The translations under genes were made by a program, and so were the position numbers. A stretch of DNA of 64,000 nucleotides, from NCBI RefSeq assembly GCF_003858635.1, contig NZ_RQJO01000015.1, positions 806,001-870,000 of the forward strand, given 5' to 3'. The notes under the pieces are model-generated. The model was not told where the DNA came from and made no database searches. It worked only from the letters and a program-made list of their open reading frames with translations. Shown in pieces: positions 9,980 to 19,034 of the stretch; positions within the stretch are counted from its first letter, which is position 1, and each line of letters opens with the position of its first letter. The stretch comes from Larkinella rosea. GTDB taxonomy: Bacteria; Bacteroidota; Bacteroidia; Cytophagales; Spirosomataceae.

Positions 9980-11476
9980 ATGCAGAAATCTTACGGCTTT
10001 TTGTTAAGCGGTTTTTTACTGTCGGCAGTTGCCTCTGCACAGCCCGTTGCCAAACTTCCTGAATCAAAACTAACCCGGACGGAAGTCGAAGCACCCATGC
10101 GGTTTCTGGCGTCCGACGAACTTCAGGGTCGGCGGACGGGCGAACCCGGTAATCTGGTGGCGGCCCGGTACATTGCCGAGCAATTCCGGGCGCTGGGTCT
10201 GAAACCGGTAGCTGGTCAAACCGATTATTACCAGAAAGTGCCTTTCCTGCAAACGAAATCGGTTATGTATGCCCGACTGAAAATTGGGGCTGATTCGCTA
10301 CAGGCTGGGAAGGAGTTCGTGGTCGTTAGCGGCAAAGAAACTCACCTGACTGCCGAAACCGTTTACGTGGGTTATGGACTGACCGAAGCCGCCGATGGGT
10401 ACAATGGGCGCGATGTTCGGGGGAAACTTGTCGTAGCGCAGGTAGGTTCGCCGGAGGCCACGACCAACCGGGGCTTGCTGGCGGCATCGGAGCAGAAACG
10501 AAAATTGGCCGCTGAAAAAGGAGCGGTGGGGTTACTTGAGCTCTACACGAGCGGAACCTATCCGTGGCCTGTGGTGACCCGCGCTTTTCAGGGCGAACAA
10601 CTGTCGCTGGCGGCTTCCACGGAACTGCCGACGCTGCTGCACCTTTGGGTCGATAATGGGAAAAACCAGTTGGCCAAGCTGAAAGACGCCAGCCAGACGG
10701 TTTCGATCCAGACTTCGGGCCGGTCGCAGCGGATTGTCGATGCGGTTAATGTGGCGGCTGTGGTGGAAGGAACCGATCCGAAATTGAAAAATGAGTACGT
10801 TTTATTGTCGGCCCATTTCGATCATGTAGGTGTTGGCAAACAGGGCGGCCAGCCGTATACGTCGGAAGACAGCATCTTCAACGGCGCGCGCGACAATGCC
10901 TTCGGAACGGTGGCGTTGCTGGCGTCGGCCAAAGCATTACAGGCCCAACGGCCGAAGCGGTCGGTATTGATTCTGGCCTTGACGGGTGAAGAACTCGGTT
11001 TGCTGGGCAGTCGGTATTACGCCGAACATCCGCTGGTACCGCTGAAACAAACAGTTTTTAACCTGAACAGCGATGGGGCGGGGTACAGCGATACCACCAT
11101 CGTTTCGGTGATGGGATTGGAGCGTACGGGTGCCAAAACCGAAATCGAAACCGGCAGCAAAGCGTTTGGGCTGGGTGTTTTTGCCGAACCGGCTCCCGAA
11201 CAAAACCTGTTCGATCGCTCCGATAATGTCAATTTTGCGATCAAGGGAATTCCGGCGCCCACGTATTCGGCCGGTTTTAAGAAGTTTGATGCGGATTTAT
11301 TCAAATATTATCACCAGGCAGCTGATAATCCGGATACAATCGATTACGGCTATCTGCTCAAATTCTGTCAGGCTTATGCGTATACGGCCCGACTGATTGC
11401 CAATAAACCGACGCGTCCGCAGTGGATCGCCGGTGACAAATACGAAGCTGCCGCGAAAGCGCTGTACGGAAATTAA
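9980..11476 (+). CDS. M28 family zinc aminopeptidase
   Basis: A 498-residue exported metallopeptidase. A signal peptide (about 1-20, ending SAVASAQ) leads to a PA-domain insertion (about 110-230) and the M28 catalytic domain. Zinc ligands are recognisable in order: SAHFDHVG (His and Asp), ARDNAFG (bridging Asp), TGEELGLLG (catalytic Glu plus ligand Glu), LNSDGAG (Asp) and YYHQAADNPDTI (His). Family members release N-terminal amino acids from peptides in the periplasm or at the surface. Only 20 bases separate it from the beta-oxidation gene, so it may share that transcript although the roles are unrelated. Confidence 0.88.
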   Translation: MQKSYGFLLSGFLLSAVASAQPVAKLPESKLTRTEVEAPMRFLASDELQGRRTGEPGNLVAARYIAEQFRALGLKPVAGQTDYYQKVPFLQTKSVMYARLKIGADSLQAGKEFVVVSGKETHLTAETVYVGYGLTEAADGYNGRDVRGKLVVAQVGSPEATTNRGLLAASEQKRKLAAEKGAVGLLELYTSGTYPWPVVTRAFQGEQLSLAASTELPTLLHLWVDNGKNQLAKLKDASQTVSIQTSGRSQRIVDAVNVAAVVEGTDPKLKNEYVLLSAHFDHVGVGKQGGQPYTSEDSIFNGARDNAFGTVALLASAKALQAQRPKRSVLILALTGEELGLLGSRYYAEHPLVPLKQTVFNLNSDGAGYSDTTIVSVMGLERTGAKTEIETGSKAFGLGVFAEPAPEQNLFDRSDNVNFAIKGIPAPTYSAGFKKFDADLFKYYHQAADNPDTIDYGYLLKFCQAYAYTARLIANKPTRPQWIAGDKYEAAAKALYGN

Positions 11477-11552
11477 CGTATCGATGAGCTTTAGTCCGTA
11501 GCAGCATCCGAATTTGGAAAGTATGCTACGGACTAAAGTCCATCGATACGTT
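11475..11552. repeat. Long inverted repeat with ACGGACTAAAG core
   Basis: Outer arms AACGTATCGAT / ATCGATACGTT and inner arms around TTTAGTCCGTAGCA / TGCTACGGACTAAA pair across 11475-11552, leaving a loop of about 20 bases. It begins inside the M28 peptidase stop codon and ends 4 bases before the convergent PorT-like gene, so it can serve as a two-way transcript end. Its core is shared with the repeat at 36491-36572. Confidence 0.7.
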
Positions 11553-11555
11553 TGT

Positions 11556-12197
11556 TTAATAATTCCGGCCTACGCCGAAGCTATAGCCTAGGGTGAAGCT
11601 AAAGGTTGAATTCCCGAACCAGGGGGTTGCATTTTTGCTAACGTTGGTCAGACCGAGTGTATACCGGGCATCGATCAGAAACCGCTGGCGGCTTTTAACT
11701 TTGAAATTGGCCTGAAAACCGGCCGTTCCACCTAAATCGACGGTTTCGAACTCGTCTTTTGTATCCGAATCAGGATAAGCCGTACCCTGGTTGATGGATT
11801 TGGTTCGTTTGGCACCCATCAAAACTCCTAAAGAAGGTCCGATGAAGAAATTGGGACGGAAATTTCCGCTCAAATTCAGGTAGTAACGGGCCACGACCGG
11901 GATTTCCAGGTAATTCAGGTGCTGAACGTGGCTGCTCCGATCGCCGGGATTATCGTATTTGGCGCCCCGTTGCGAATACAGAACGTCCGCTGAAATACCG
12001 AAGTGGTTGATCGAACTGTAACTGACAAAACCGCCCGCCACTAAACCGACCTTTGCATTATAATAATTATCATTACTGCCGTACAGACTCGAGACATTGA
12101 CGCCAAGCCGTGGGCCGGCACTCCAGCGTTGCTGCGCCAGCAGGGTGGAGGCACTGGTCAGCAGAAAAAACATACCAAATAATAATCCTCTTTTCAT
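11556..12197 (-). CDS. PorT-like outer-membrane beta-barrel protein
   Basis: About 213 residues when started at the ATG at 12197, which gives a clean signal peptide (MKRGLLFGMFFLLTSA, cleavage near STLLAQ); an in-frame ATG seven codons upstream is possible but puts a polar stretch before it. The mature part has alternating aromatic/polar strands and glycine-rich turns such as FGISADVLYSQRG and ends with an aromatic residue (YSFGVGRNY), typical of the outer membrane protein beta-barrel (PorT / OMP_b-brl_2) families of Bacteroidota. It is convergent with the M28 gene. Role unknown. Confidence 0.8.
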   Translation of the reverse strand: MKRGLLFGMFFLLTSASTLLAQQRWSAGPRLGVNVSSLYGSNDNYYNAKVGLVAGGFVSYSSINHFGISADVLYSQRGAKYDNPGDRSSHVQHLNYLEIPVVARYYLNLSGNFRPNFFIGPSLGVLMGAKRTKSINQGTAYPDSDTKDEFETVDLGGTAGFQANFKVKSRQRFLIDARYTLGLTNVSKNATPWFGNSTFSFTLGYSFGVGRNY

Positions 12198-12294
12198 TGT
12201 GCAATTTAGTTGAGCCATTTGCGTATAGTGGGGTTGATTAGCACTAGATACAACTGCGCTTGTCGTTAAATGTTTTTTAATGCGCTAAAAGGCG

Positions 12295-12302
12295 CAAAGA
12301 TA
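12295..12302 (-). promoter_or_regulatory. Candidate -7 element for the PorT-like gene
   Basis: On the minus strand this reads TATCTTTG, matching TAnnTTTG and followed by C as in many Bacteroidota promoters. It lies about 98 bases ahead of the start at 12197. No TTTG is found at the right distance upstream. Confidence 0.35.
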
Positions 12303-12463
12303 ACGGTTTCACCAAAACCACGAAGCTTTAAAACGCCCGCACAATCGGAAATACATTCGCGGTGTATCGGAGAGTCGAACGGAGTCCAGGCTTTCAAAAT
12401 CCTATTTTCCTTCTCGATAATAAAAGGGGGGGATCGCTAATTCAGATGAAATGCGCTGATTTT

Positions 12464-14059
12464 TTAGCTTTTCGCTCTGGTTAATTGTTCGGATAATCGG
12501 TTGGCTTCCCGGATCACTTCCGGCGGATATCCGTTCAATTCCAGAATGCGAATGGCGTTTCGGGTTTGAAGATCACCTTCTTTGAGTTTGTAATCGAACA
12601 CGATCTGATCATCCTCTACAATTTCGGTAAAATGATATAAATCAAACGTGTCTTTCAAATAACCGGTCAGTTCGACATCGTGCGTGGATACAAAAACAAG
12701 GTGCGGGCCTTTGTTCAGGAACGTCAGCACGGCTTTTCCGGCCGAAATCCGCTCCACGGTATTGGTGCCTTTGAAAAGCTCATCCAGTAAAAAAAGGGTT
12801 TGGATTTCCGACCGGGATTCGTCAATCAGGGCTTTGATTAACTGGACTTCTTCGAGGTAATAACTTTTCTCGTTCAGCAAATCATCCGTCACCCGAATCG
12901 TCGAAAAAACGCGCAGGAAAGGCATGGTAAATTCGGTTGCCAGACAAGTGTTCAGGCTTTGGGCCAGGATGACGTTGATTCCGATGGTGCGAATAAAGGT
13001 GGTTTTGCCCGACATATTGGAGCCGGTTAGCAAAACCGATTTATCGGCCAGCGTCATGGAGTTGGAGACGGGATTGGGAATGAGCGGATGGTAAACATCG
13101 CGAACGATCAGTGTCTTTTGGCCTTTGCTGAATTGGGGCTGGCAGGAATAGACCAAACCTGCCCGCAACGAACTGATTGAAAGGGCGGTATCGATCAGGC
13201 CAACGTATTGAAAAACCCGGTCTATATCCGTCCGTTTGGAATCCAGCTTTTTCAGGACGTGAAAAAGGATTAAGGGTTCGATTAAAAATAACGCCTTGAA
13301 AAGCTCCGTGATGACTTCCAGCAACATGCCCACTTCACTCTGCAGTTTGGATTCCAGTTTGAAAAAAGACATAGACGAACTCACTTCATCCAGAATCCGG
13401 ACGGACTGATTCAGGTCGTCGGTTTCCGGCTTGAGCGGTTCGTGTTTGAGCAGTTCCTGCGCAACCTGGTTTAAGCGAAGCAGTTGGGGAAAAGAGGCAA
13501 TGTATTGGAACAGATTATTCTTGTTCCAGTAATGAATACTGTAATTGATGATCAAAATTCCAAACAGCCACAGAAAAGCGGGCGGATAAAAGGGAAGCAG
13601 TACGAGGAAAAACAGGCTTAGAATGGGGAGGAGCTTCACGGCCCAAAACCAGTGGGGCGGTTCCAGATGCGGTTTTAAAAACAGGGAAGGTATATAATAG
13701 GCATTCGGGTGCGAAAGACCGGAAAGGGACACGCCGATCTCTTCCCGGAGACTGGAATCGTTCGAAAAAACGGTGGTTATTTTTTCCAGAAACCGGGTTT
13801 TGGCTTCGTTAAAATCAATGGTTCGCAGCCGGGCGTATAAATACTGCTGACCTACTCTGGAAACCGTCCGGTCGACGAACATAAATACTTCGTCGAAATC
13901 CAGATCCTGGCAGGTTTTGTCGGAAATACTATGATCGCTGCTTTTGGGGGTGCGGTTTGCGAAGAATTGCTCAATCCGGGAAAAATCGAAAGACTCTGAT
14001 TTGGGTTTGCCGTAACTCGCTTTCAGCGCGGCCTTTAGTTTATCTGTGGATTGAAACAT
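12464..14059 (-). CDS. Membrane-anchored MutS-family ATPase (MutS domain V, no mismatch-reading domain)
   Basis: A 531-residue protein whose C-terminal third is the MutS ABC-type ATPase: Walker A at 346-354 (GSNMSGKTT), Walker B at about 421-426 (TLFLLDE) followed by the signature region GTNTVERISA, and the switch histidine in VSTHD. A MutS core/lever-like helical region precedes it. Unlike MutS it lacks the N-terminal mismatch-binding and connector domains and instead has strongly hydrophobic segments at about 143-170 and near 255-270, indicating membrane association. Such MutS relatives occur in Bacteroidota without a known function, so a repair role should not be assumed. It sits 21 bases after the anti-sigma gene on the same strand and may be cotranscribed with it. 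Confidence 0.8.
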   Translation of the reverse strand: MFQSTDKLKAALKASYGKPKSESFDFSRIEQFFANRTPKSSDHSISDKTCQDLDFDEVFMFVDRTVSRVGQQYLYARLRTIDFNEAKTRFLEKITTVFSNDSSLREEIGVSLSGLSHPNAYYIPSLFLKPHLEPPHWFWAVKLLPILSLFFLVLLPFYPPAFLWLFGILIINYSIHYWNKNNLFQYIASFPQLLRLNQVAQELLKHEPLKPETDDLNQSVRILDEVSSSMSFFKLESKLQSEVGMLLEVITELFKALFLIEPLILFHVLKKLDSKRTDIDRVFQYVGLIDTALSISSLRAGLVYSCQPQFSKGQKTLIVRDVYHPLIPNPVSNSMTLADKSVLLTGSNMSGKTTFIRTIGINVILAQSLNTCLATEFTMPFLRVFSTIRVTDDLLNEKSYYLEEVQLIKALIDESRSEIQTLFLLDELFKGTNTVERISAGKAVLTFLNKGPHLVFVSTHDVELTGYLKDTFDLYHFTEIVEDDQIVFDYKLKEGDLQTRNAIRILELNGYPPEVIREANRLSEQLTRAKS

Positions 14060-14080
14060 TCGATTTGATTTTCACGCACC

Positions 14081-15331
14081 TTAAAACACCATATCCTGTT
14101 CGGCAAACTGCGCAACGGGCTGGCCATTGCGAATGAGCGGTTTCCAGCGCGGGCCTTCGCGAATCAGCCGGATAGCTTCCTCGTCGCAGCCATATCCCAG
14201 CGATTTGATAATGGAAAACTGACTGACTGAACCATCGGGCGCCACCAGAAACCGGACGCGGACGGTGCCGGAAATGCCTTTTTCTTTCGCTTCGGGCGGC
14301 ATCCGGCGGTTTTCATCCAGATACGATTTAAAGTTCGCGGGAGCCGAGGGCGCCGAAGTCAGGGCGGTTTTTGCCGGAGCCATTCGGGTCCGACTGCCCG
14401 CTGCGTATTTCTTCGCCTGAGCGCCATACCCCACGACAACAACTTCGGATAATGCCTGCGTATCGGGTTTTAATTGGATTGAATCAGTACGGGAATGACC
14501 AGCCAGAATTTCCTGTTGGAGGTATCCAATGGAAACGAGTTGCAACGTATCGGTTTTTCGAACCCGGTTTAGCCGGAAACGACCTGATGAATCCGTGACA
14601 ACTTGCTGATCAGTATTTTTGGCTCGTACCAAAACACCCGGCAGGGGGCGTTTTTCTTCGTCAAAAACCCGTCCGCGCACCGGTTGATCGACGATTTTTA
14701 CGGAACGCATTCTATCCCCTGGAACTTCAAAAGACTGCGGATGGGATGCAGCCGGAGCCGGGGCGGGTGAAACCGCCAGCAGATTATCTTTGGGTATAAT
14801 CAGGCTGTCTCTGGCCGGGACGGGTTTGTTGTTGGGCAAAACAGGCTCGGCGCTTCGGGCTAAGAGCGGAGGTTGGGGTTTCGCCGGTTGGGCCGGAAGC
14901 GCTTCCTCAACAATCGGGTTTTCGACCGGTTTTTCGGCTAAAACCGCATCTTTTTGCGCCGAAATCTGGGGCGCGGGCGCACTGACCATACGCTCCGGTT
15001 GTTCCGATCGTTCCTGCATCTTTACATACAAACCGATGCTTAACACCAGCACGACCGAAGCTGCGGCTGCGGGTATCCAGATGGGCAAGCGCTTCACTTT
15101 TTTATCGGCAACCCGGTTTTGCAACCGCTCGTGCAATTCACCCGAAATCCGATTTAGCTCGGCGGGGTTCTGCCCGCTGGCTTCCAGACCTTCCAGTGCC
15201 TCGGCATACAGCGGATTTTCCAGCAACAGACGTTCCACCCGGTGCTGTTCGGCAGCGGAAAGTGCCTTGTCGCGGTAGTTGCGCAGGTCCTCGGCGGTCA
15301 GGTGGTCGTTATGTTGATTCGGTTCAGTCAC
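14081..15331 (-). CDS. Anti-sigma-like membrane protein with CarboxypepD-like and TonB C-terminal domains
   Basis: A 416-residue protein that overlaps the sigma factor gene by 8 bases, the usual layout of a sigma / anti-sigma pair. The cytoplasmic N-terminal about 80 residues start with the LTAEDLRNYRDKALS type motif seen in anti-sigma helices; one transmembrane helix lies at about 84-104; a proline-rich periplasmic linker follows; a carboxypeptidase-regulatory-like domain (about 208-290) ends in VVVVGYGAQ, the motif common before SusC plug domains; and the C-terminal about 80 residues are a TonB C-terminal domain (DGSVSQFSI). This suggests it links events at a TonB-dependent receptor to the sigma factor. 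The function is inferred from layout. Confidence 0.75.
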   Translation of the reverse strand: MTEPNQHNDHLTAEDLRNYRDKALSAAEQHRVERLLLENPLYAEALEGLEASGQNPAELNRISGELHERLQNRVADKKVKRLPIWIPAAAASVVLVLSIGLYVKMQERSEQPERMVSAPAPQISAQKDAVLAEKPVENPIVEEALPAQPAKPQPPLLARSAEPVLPNNKPVPARDSLIIPKDNLLAVSPAPAPAASHPQSFEVPGDRMRSVKIVDQPVRGRVFDEEKRPLPGVLVRAKNTDQQVVTDSSGRFRLNRVRKTDTLQLVSIGYLQQEILAGHSRTDSIQLKPDTQALSEVVVVGYGAQAKKYAAGSRTRMAPAKTALTSAPSAPANFKSYLDENRRMPPEAKEKGISGTVRVRFLVAPDGSVSQFSIIKSLGYGCDEEAIRLIREGPRWKPLIRNGQPVAQFAEQDMVF

Positions 15332-15902
15332 GGGTTTTTTCCATGCAGATTTTCAGATTCCGTCGGCCGTTTTGCAGCAGGCTTTTGACGTGTTTAAGAT
15401 CGTAGCCCGTCAGTTCGACAATGTCGGCGTAGGTTTTCTGGTTCAGGTAAAACAGCGAAATGCTGGTGCGTTGTTCCTCCGATAGCGTTTTCAGGCAATC
15501 GTCCAGCTGGCTCAGCTTTGTTTCCAGATCCAGCCCGTCGGTTTCCGGCCAGACCGTCAGCGGCATTTCAATTACTTCGGCTTCGTCACCCACTTTGCCC
15601 GCAACGGTTTTTCGTTGCCGCAACTGCATCAGGCAATAATTGCGGGCGGTCGAATGCAGCCAGCTCTTAAAATGCTGAATTTCGTATTTACGCACATCCG
15701 TAATCAGTTGTTCGAATAACTGCATCACCGCGTCTTTGCTTTCTTCCTCATCGCGCAAATACTTGTAACAAACCGCATAGACCAGATCCATATACCGCTC
15801 ATACAACGCGCCGAGCAACTCCAGATCGCCCGTAGCCTTATAGTCCGCGATATACTCGGCGTCGGTAACGGGTTTGGGTTTACGGAATCGCTTAAAAAAC
15901 AT
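15324..15902 (-). CDS. ECF-type RNA polymerase sigma-70 factor
   Basis: About 192 residues from the ATG at 15902; a TTG eight codons further upstream extends the frame but is less likely. Region 2 is seen in DLVYAVCYKYLRDEEESKD and SWLHSTARNYCLMQLR, and region 4 in LSEEQRTSISLFYLNQKTY followed by the helix-turn-helix ADIVELTGYDLKHVKSL. The size and absence of regions 1 and 3 mark it as ECF. It directs RNA polymerase to a small regulon, probably including itself. Its stop overlaps the start of the anti-sigma-like gene, and it is divergent from the vWA gene at 16014, which is a natural candidate target. Confidence 0.87.
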   Translation of the reverse strand: MFFKRFRKPKPVTDAEYIADYKATGDLELLGALYERYMDLVYAVCYKYLRDEEESKDAVMQLFEQLITDVRKYEIQHFKSWLHSTARNYCLMQLRQRKTVAGKVGDEAEVIEMPLTVWPETDGLDLETKLSQLDDCLKTLSEEQRTSISLFYLNQKTYADIVELTGYDLKHVKSLLQNGRRNLKICMEKTRD

Positions 15903-16013
15903 ACAGTTGAAACAGCTTCCCCGCAACTTACAAAAAAAAGTTTCGGTGCCGTATGGAATTCGAAACGAGGCTGCATCAATAGGAGAAAAAAGACTCCTTC
16001 ATTCCATACAGCC

Positions 16014-17885
16014 ATGCGTACCATTTTTTCAATTCTGATTCTCGGACTCTTATTCGTATCGACGATTCGGACCAACCGCACCATTACGGGCCGCGTTACC
16101 GACGCCGTTTCCAACCTGCCGCTGCCGGGCGTTTCCGTTGGATTTAAAGGCGCTCTGGCCAACACCACTACAAACGCCGACGGCCGTTACACCATTGCCA
16201 TTCCCGACGGACCGCAAACGCTCATTTTCAACTCGATCGGTTTTCTGAAAGCCGAAGTAAAAGTGACCACCCAAACTGTGGTCGATGTTAAACTCAACGC
16301 CGATGTCCGGGCGCTGGAAGAAACCATTGTAGTCGGCTATGGAACGCAGTCGAAGCGGAGCCTGTCGGGCACAGTTGGGGCCATGTATCCGGGCCGGAGA
16401 GCCGCAGCGGTGCCTACCTTTCAACGGATGTCGGTACCCCGCCCGAATACCGAAGACTATACCAAAGTGGAAGAAAACGGTTTTAAAAATGCACAACACC
16501 AGCCGGTTACGACGTTTTCGGTCGATGTGGACCGGGCGGCTTACGGCAACATCCGGCGGTTTTTGAACGGCGGAAATCTGCCCCCCAAAGATGCCGTTCG
16601 GATTGAGGAAATGGTGAATTATTTTGAGTACGACGATCCGCAGCCAACCGGAAACGATCCCGTTGCCGTGAAAACCGAGTTATCCGAATCGCCCTGGAAT
16701 CCGGGTTTGCAACTGCTCCGCATTGGTTTGCAGGCCAAAAGCATTCCGACGGGCAACCTGCCCGCTTCAAACCTGGTTTTTCTGATCGATGTATCGGGCT
16801 CGATGGACGCCGACAATAAATTACCGTTGGTCAAAACCGCTCTGGGTTTGCTGGTCGATCAGCTCCGCCCGCAGGACCGCGTGGCGATTGTAGTTTACGC
16901 CGGTGCTGCCGGTTTGGTGCTGCCTTCGACGCCGGGCAATGAGCCGCAAAAAATCAAGGATGCGATCAGTCAACTGTCGGCGGGCGGTTCGACGGCGGGG
17001 GGCGAAGGCATTCTGCTGGCCTATAAAGTCGCGCAGGAAAACTTCCGCAAAGACGGCAACAACCGCGTCATTCTGGCGACCGACGGCGATTTCAACGTGG
17101 GCGCTTCGAGCGATGGTGACATGCAGCGGCTGGTGGAGGAAAAACGCAAATCGGGCGTTTTCCTGAGCGTACTTGGTTTTGGGATGGGCAATTACAAAGA
17201 CAACAAACTTGAAACCTTATCGGACAAAGGAAACGGCAATTACGCCTATATTGACAACTTGCAGGAAGCGCAGAAGGTGTTCGGAAAAGAATTTGGCGGA
17301 ACGCTGTTCACGGTCGCGAAAGATGTGAAACTGCAACTGGAATTCAATCCGGCGCGGGTGAAAGGCTACCGGCTGATTGGCTACGAAAACCGGATGCTAA
17401 ACAACGAAGATTTCCACGACGACAAGAAAGATGCCGGTGAGATGGGCTCAGGACATACGGTGACGGCCTTGTACGAAATCATTCCGGCGGGTGTGGAAAG
17501 CAAGTATTTGCAAAAAGTTGATTCGTTGAAATACCAGCGGCAGGCCATTCCGACTGGTAACGAAAGTGAGTTGCTGACGTTGAAAATCCGCTACAAAAAA
17601 CCGGATAGCGAAACCAGTCAGTTGATGAAGCACGTGGTGAATGACCAGTCGCAAAAGTGGGACAACACCTCCGCCGACTTCCGGTTTTCGGCTTCGGTGG
17701 CCGAATTCGGCCTGTTGCTCCGCGACTCGGAATTTAAAGGCAGTGCGAGCTACAAACAAATTGTCACCCTGGCGAAGCAGGCACTGGGCCGCGATCCGGA
17801 AGGCTACCGTGGTGAGTTTGTCCGGCTCGTAAAACTGGCTGATTCCCTGTCGAATGGCTCGGCGGTAGCCAAAAAAGAGGAGTAG
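16014..17885 (+). CDS. von Willebrand factor A domain protein with CarboxypepD-like N-terminus (YfbK type)
   Basis: A 623-residue exported or membrane-anchored protein. A hydrophobic N-terminus (1-20) is followed by a carboxypeptidase-regulatory-like domain (about 22-105) ending with IVVGYGTQS, a vWF-A N-terminal region beginning near FSVDVDRAAYGNIRRFL, and a vWA domain whose metal-ion site starts at D259 (DVSGSMD) with the later TDGDFNVG block. The C-terminal part (about 430-610) matches the DUF3520 region of YfbK-type proteins. Such proteins bind partners through the metal site at the cell envelope; the ligand is unknown. It is divergent from the ECF sigma gene and ends in a clear terminator, so it is monocistronic. 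Confidence 0.85.
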   Translation: MRTIFSILILGLLFVSTIRTNRTITGRVTDAVSNLPLPGVSVGFKGALANTTTNADGRYTIAIPDGPQTLIFNSIGFLKAEVKVTTQTVVDVKLNADVRALEETIVVGYGTQSKRSLSGTVGAMYPGRRAAAVPTFQRMSVPRPNTEDYTKVEENGFKNAQHQPVTTFSVDVDRAAYGNIRRFLNGGNLPPKDAVRIEEMVNYFEYDDPQPTGNDPVAVKTELSESPWNPGLQLLRIGLQAKSIPTGNLPASNLVFLIDVSGSMDADNKLPLVKTALGLLVDQLRPQDRVAIVVYAGAAGLVLPSTPGNEPQKIKDAISQLSAGGSTAGGEGILLAYKVAQENFRKDGNNRVILATDGDFNVGASSDGDMQRLVEEKRKSGVFLSVLGFGMGNYKDNKLETLSDKGNGNYAYIDNLQEAQKVFGKEFGGTLFTVAKDVKLQLEFNPARVKGYRLIGYENRMLNNEDFHDDKKDAGEMGSGHTVTALYEIIPAGVESKYLQKVDSLKYQRQAIPTGNESELLTLKIRYKKPDSETSQLMKHVVNDQSQKWDNTSADFRFSASVAEFGLLLRDSEFKGSASYKQIVTLAKQALGRDPEGYRGEFVRLVKLADSLSNGSAVAKKEE

Positions 17886-17908
17886 GAATAAACCGCATTC
17901 GCTTACAA

Positions 17909-17946
17909 AACCGGCACAATTTTCGACAATCGTGCCGGTTTTTTTG
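17909..17946 (+). terminator. Intrinsic terminator after the vWA gene
   Basis: Stem ACCGGCAC / GTGCCGGT (17910-17917 with 17932-17939), 14-base loop, followed by a run of seven T. Confidence 0.85.
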
Positions 17947-17951
17947 TTCGT

Positions 17952-19025
17952 TTGCGGGCATTCAACGATTTTTACGAAATGTCTTGGAAACTGCCAGCCG
18001 ACCTCTTTAAATTTTCGCCCGACGACGACGATTTTCCCAACGTTTATTACTTCGTTCAACAGTTTGGCGTCTTCCCGAATCAACTTATCTGCCGTAGCCA
18101 GTTTGAATTAACGTTACCTGATTTCCTGATTCAGCAACAATTTGTCAAGGTTCACGAACGCACGGAATTGTTTACCAAACAGGAAGAACACTCGTTCTGG
18201 TCGCATCCGGAGGGAATTCTGTTCCGGCTGCATTACCTGCCCGCCATGAAGGCATATTCGGTCGTGGGAGGGTATTCCAGCCGCGATGTCCTTGACCGGG
18301 TTTTGACGGGACTCAATGCCTACAAAATTCCCGATCCCGACAGTTCGATGGGTAAGGTTGGGCTCATTACGCAGCAGTATAACGAGCTGGTGGTGGAAGA
18401 AACCCAGTTGAAGTTGCTGCCGCTCGAACTGGAAAAACACTACAACGACGATCTGCTGCCGGTCTATGACAAATTAATTGACCGCCTGAATACCAACGGC
18501 GAAAAAGGGCTGATCATTCTGCACGGAAAACCGGGAACGGGCAAAACCAACCTCATTCGCCACCTGACCACGCAGCTTTCCAAGCAGGTGCTGGTGTTGC
18601 CGCCCCAGTTGGTGGAAGTCATGACGCAGCCCGGTTTTATTCCGTTTCTGCTCGAACAGCGCAACTCGATTCTGGTCATTGAGGAAGCCGAACAGGTCTT
18701 GATGGACCGCGAAACCGATGTTCGGAACGCGGCCGTTTCGAATCTGCTGAACCTGACCGATGGGTTGCTGGCCGATTGTCTGGCCATTCAGATCCTCTGC
18801 ACATTTAATACGGATATCAAACGACTCGATCCGGCGTTGCTCCGAAAAGGGCGGCTCATTGCCCGCTACGAGTTTGGCGAACTGGCCGCCGAAAAAGCCA
18901 ACCGTCTGCTCAACGAACGCCAACTCGAATTCCGTACCGACAAGCCGATGACGCTGGCCGACATTTACCACCTGGAAGAAGAGGTTCATTTTGCCAAAAA
19001 AGAAAACCGTACGATTGGTTTCTAG
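17952..19025 (+). CDS. AAA family ATPase
   Basis: A 357-residue protein with a C-terminal AAA module: Walker A HGKPGTGKT (about residues 191-199), Walker B SILVIEEAEQVL, sensor-1 region ILCTFNTDIKRLDPALLRKGRL with the arginine-finger position. The N-terminal about 170 residues have no family I recognise. It resembles the small AAA proteins of Bacteroidota that are not assigned a substrate. It starts just after the vWA terminator and ends 9 bases before folK, so the two share a transcript, though no functional link is known. The start ATG at 17952 is not certain; the frame has a later ATG at 17979 (MSWKLPADLF). Confidence 0.75.
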   Translation: MRAFNDFYEMSWKLPADLFKFSPDDDDFPNVYYFVQQFGVFPNQLICRSQFELTLPDFLIQQQFVKVHERTELFTKQEEHSFWSHPEGILFRLHYLPAMKAYSVVGGYSSRDVLDRVLTGLNAYKIPDPDSSMGKVGLITQQYNELVVEETQLKLLPLELEKHYNDDLLPVYDKLIDRLNTNGEKGLIILHGKPGTGKTNLIRHLTTQLSKQVLVLPPQLVEVMTQPGFIPFLLEQRNSILVIEEAEQVLMDRETDVRNAAVSNLLNLTDGLLADCLAIQILCTFNTDIKRLDPALLRKGRLIARYEFGELAAEKANRLLNERQLEFRTDKPMTLADIYHLEEEVHFAKKENRTIGF

Positions 19026-19034
19026 CCCCTAACG

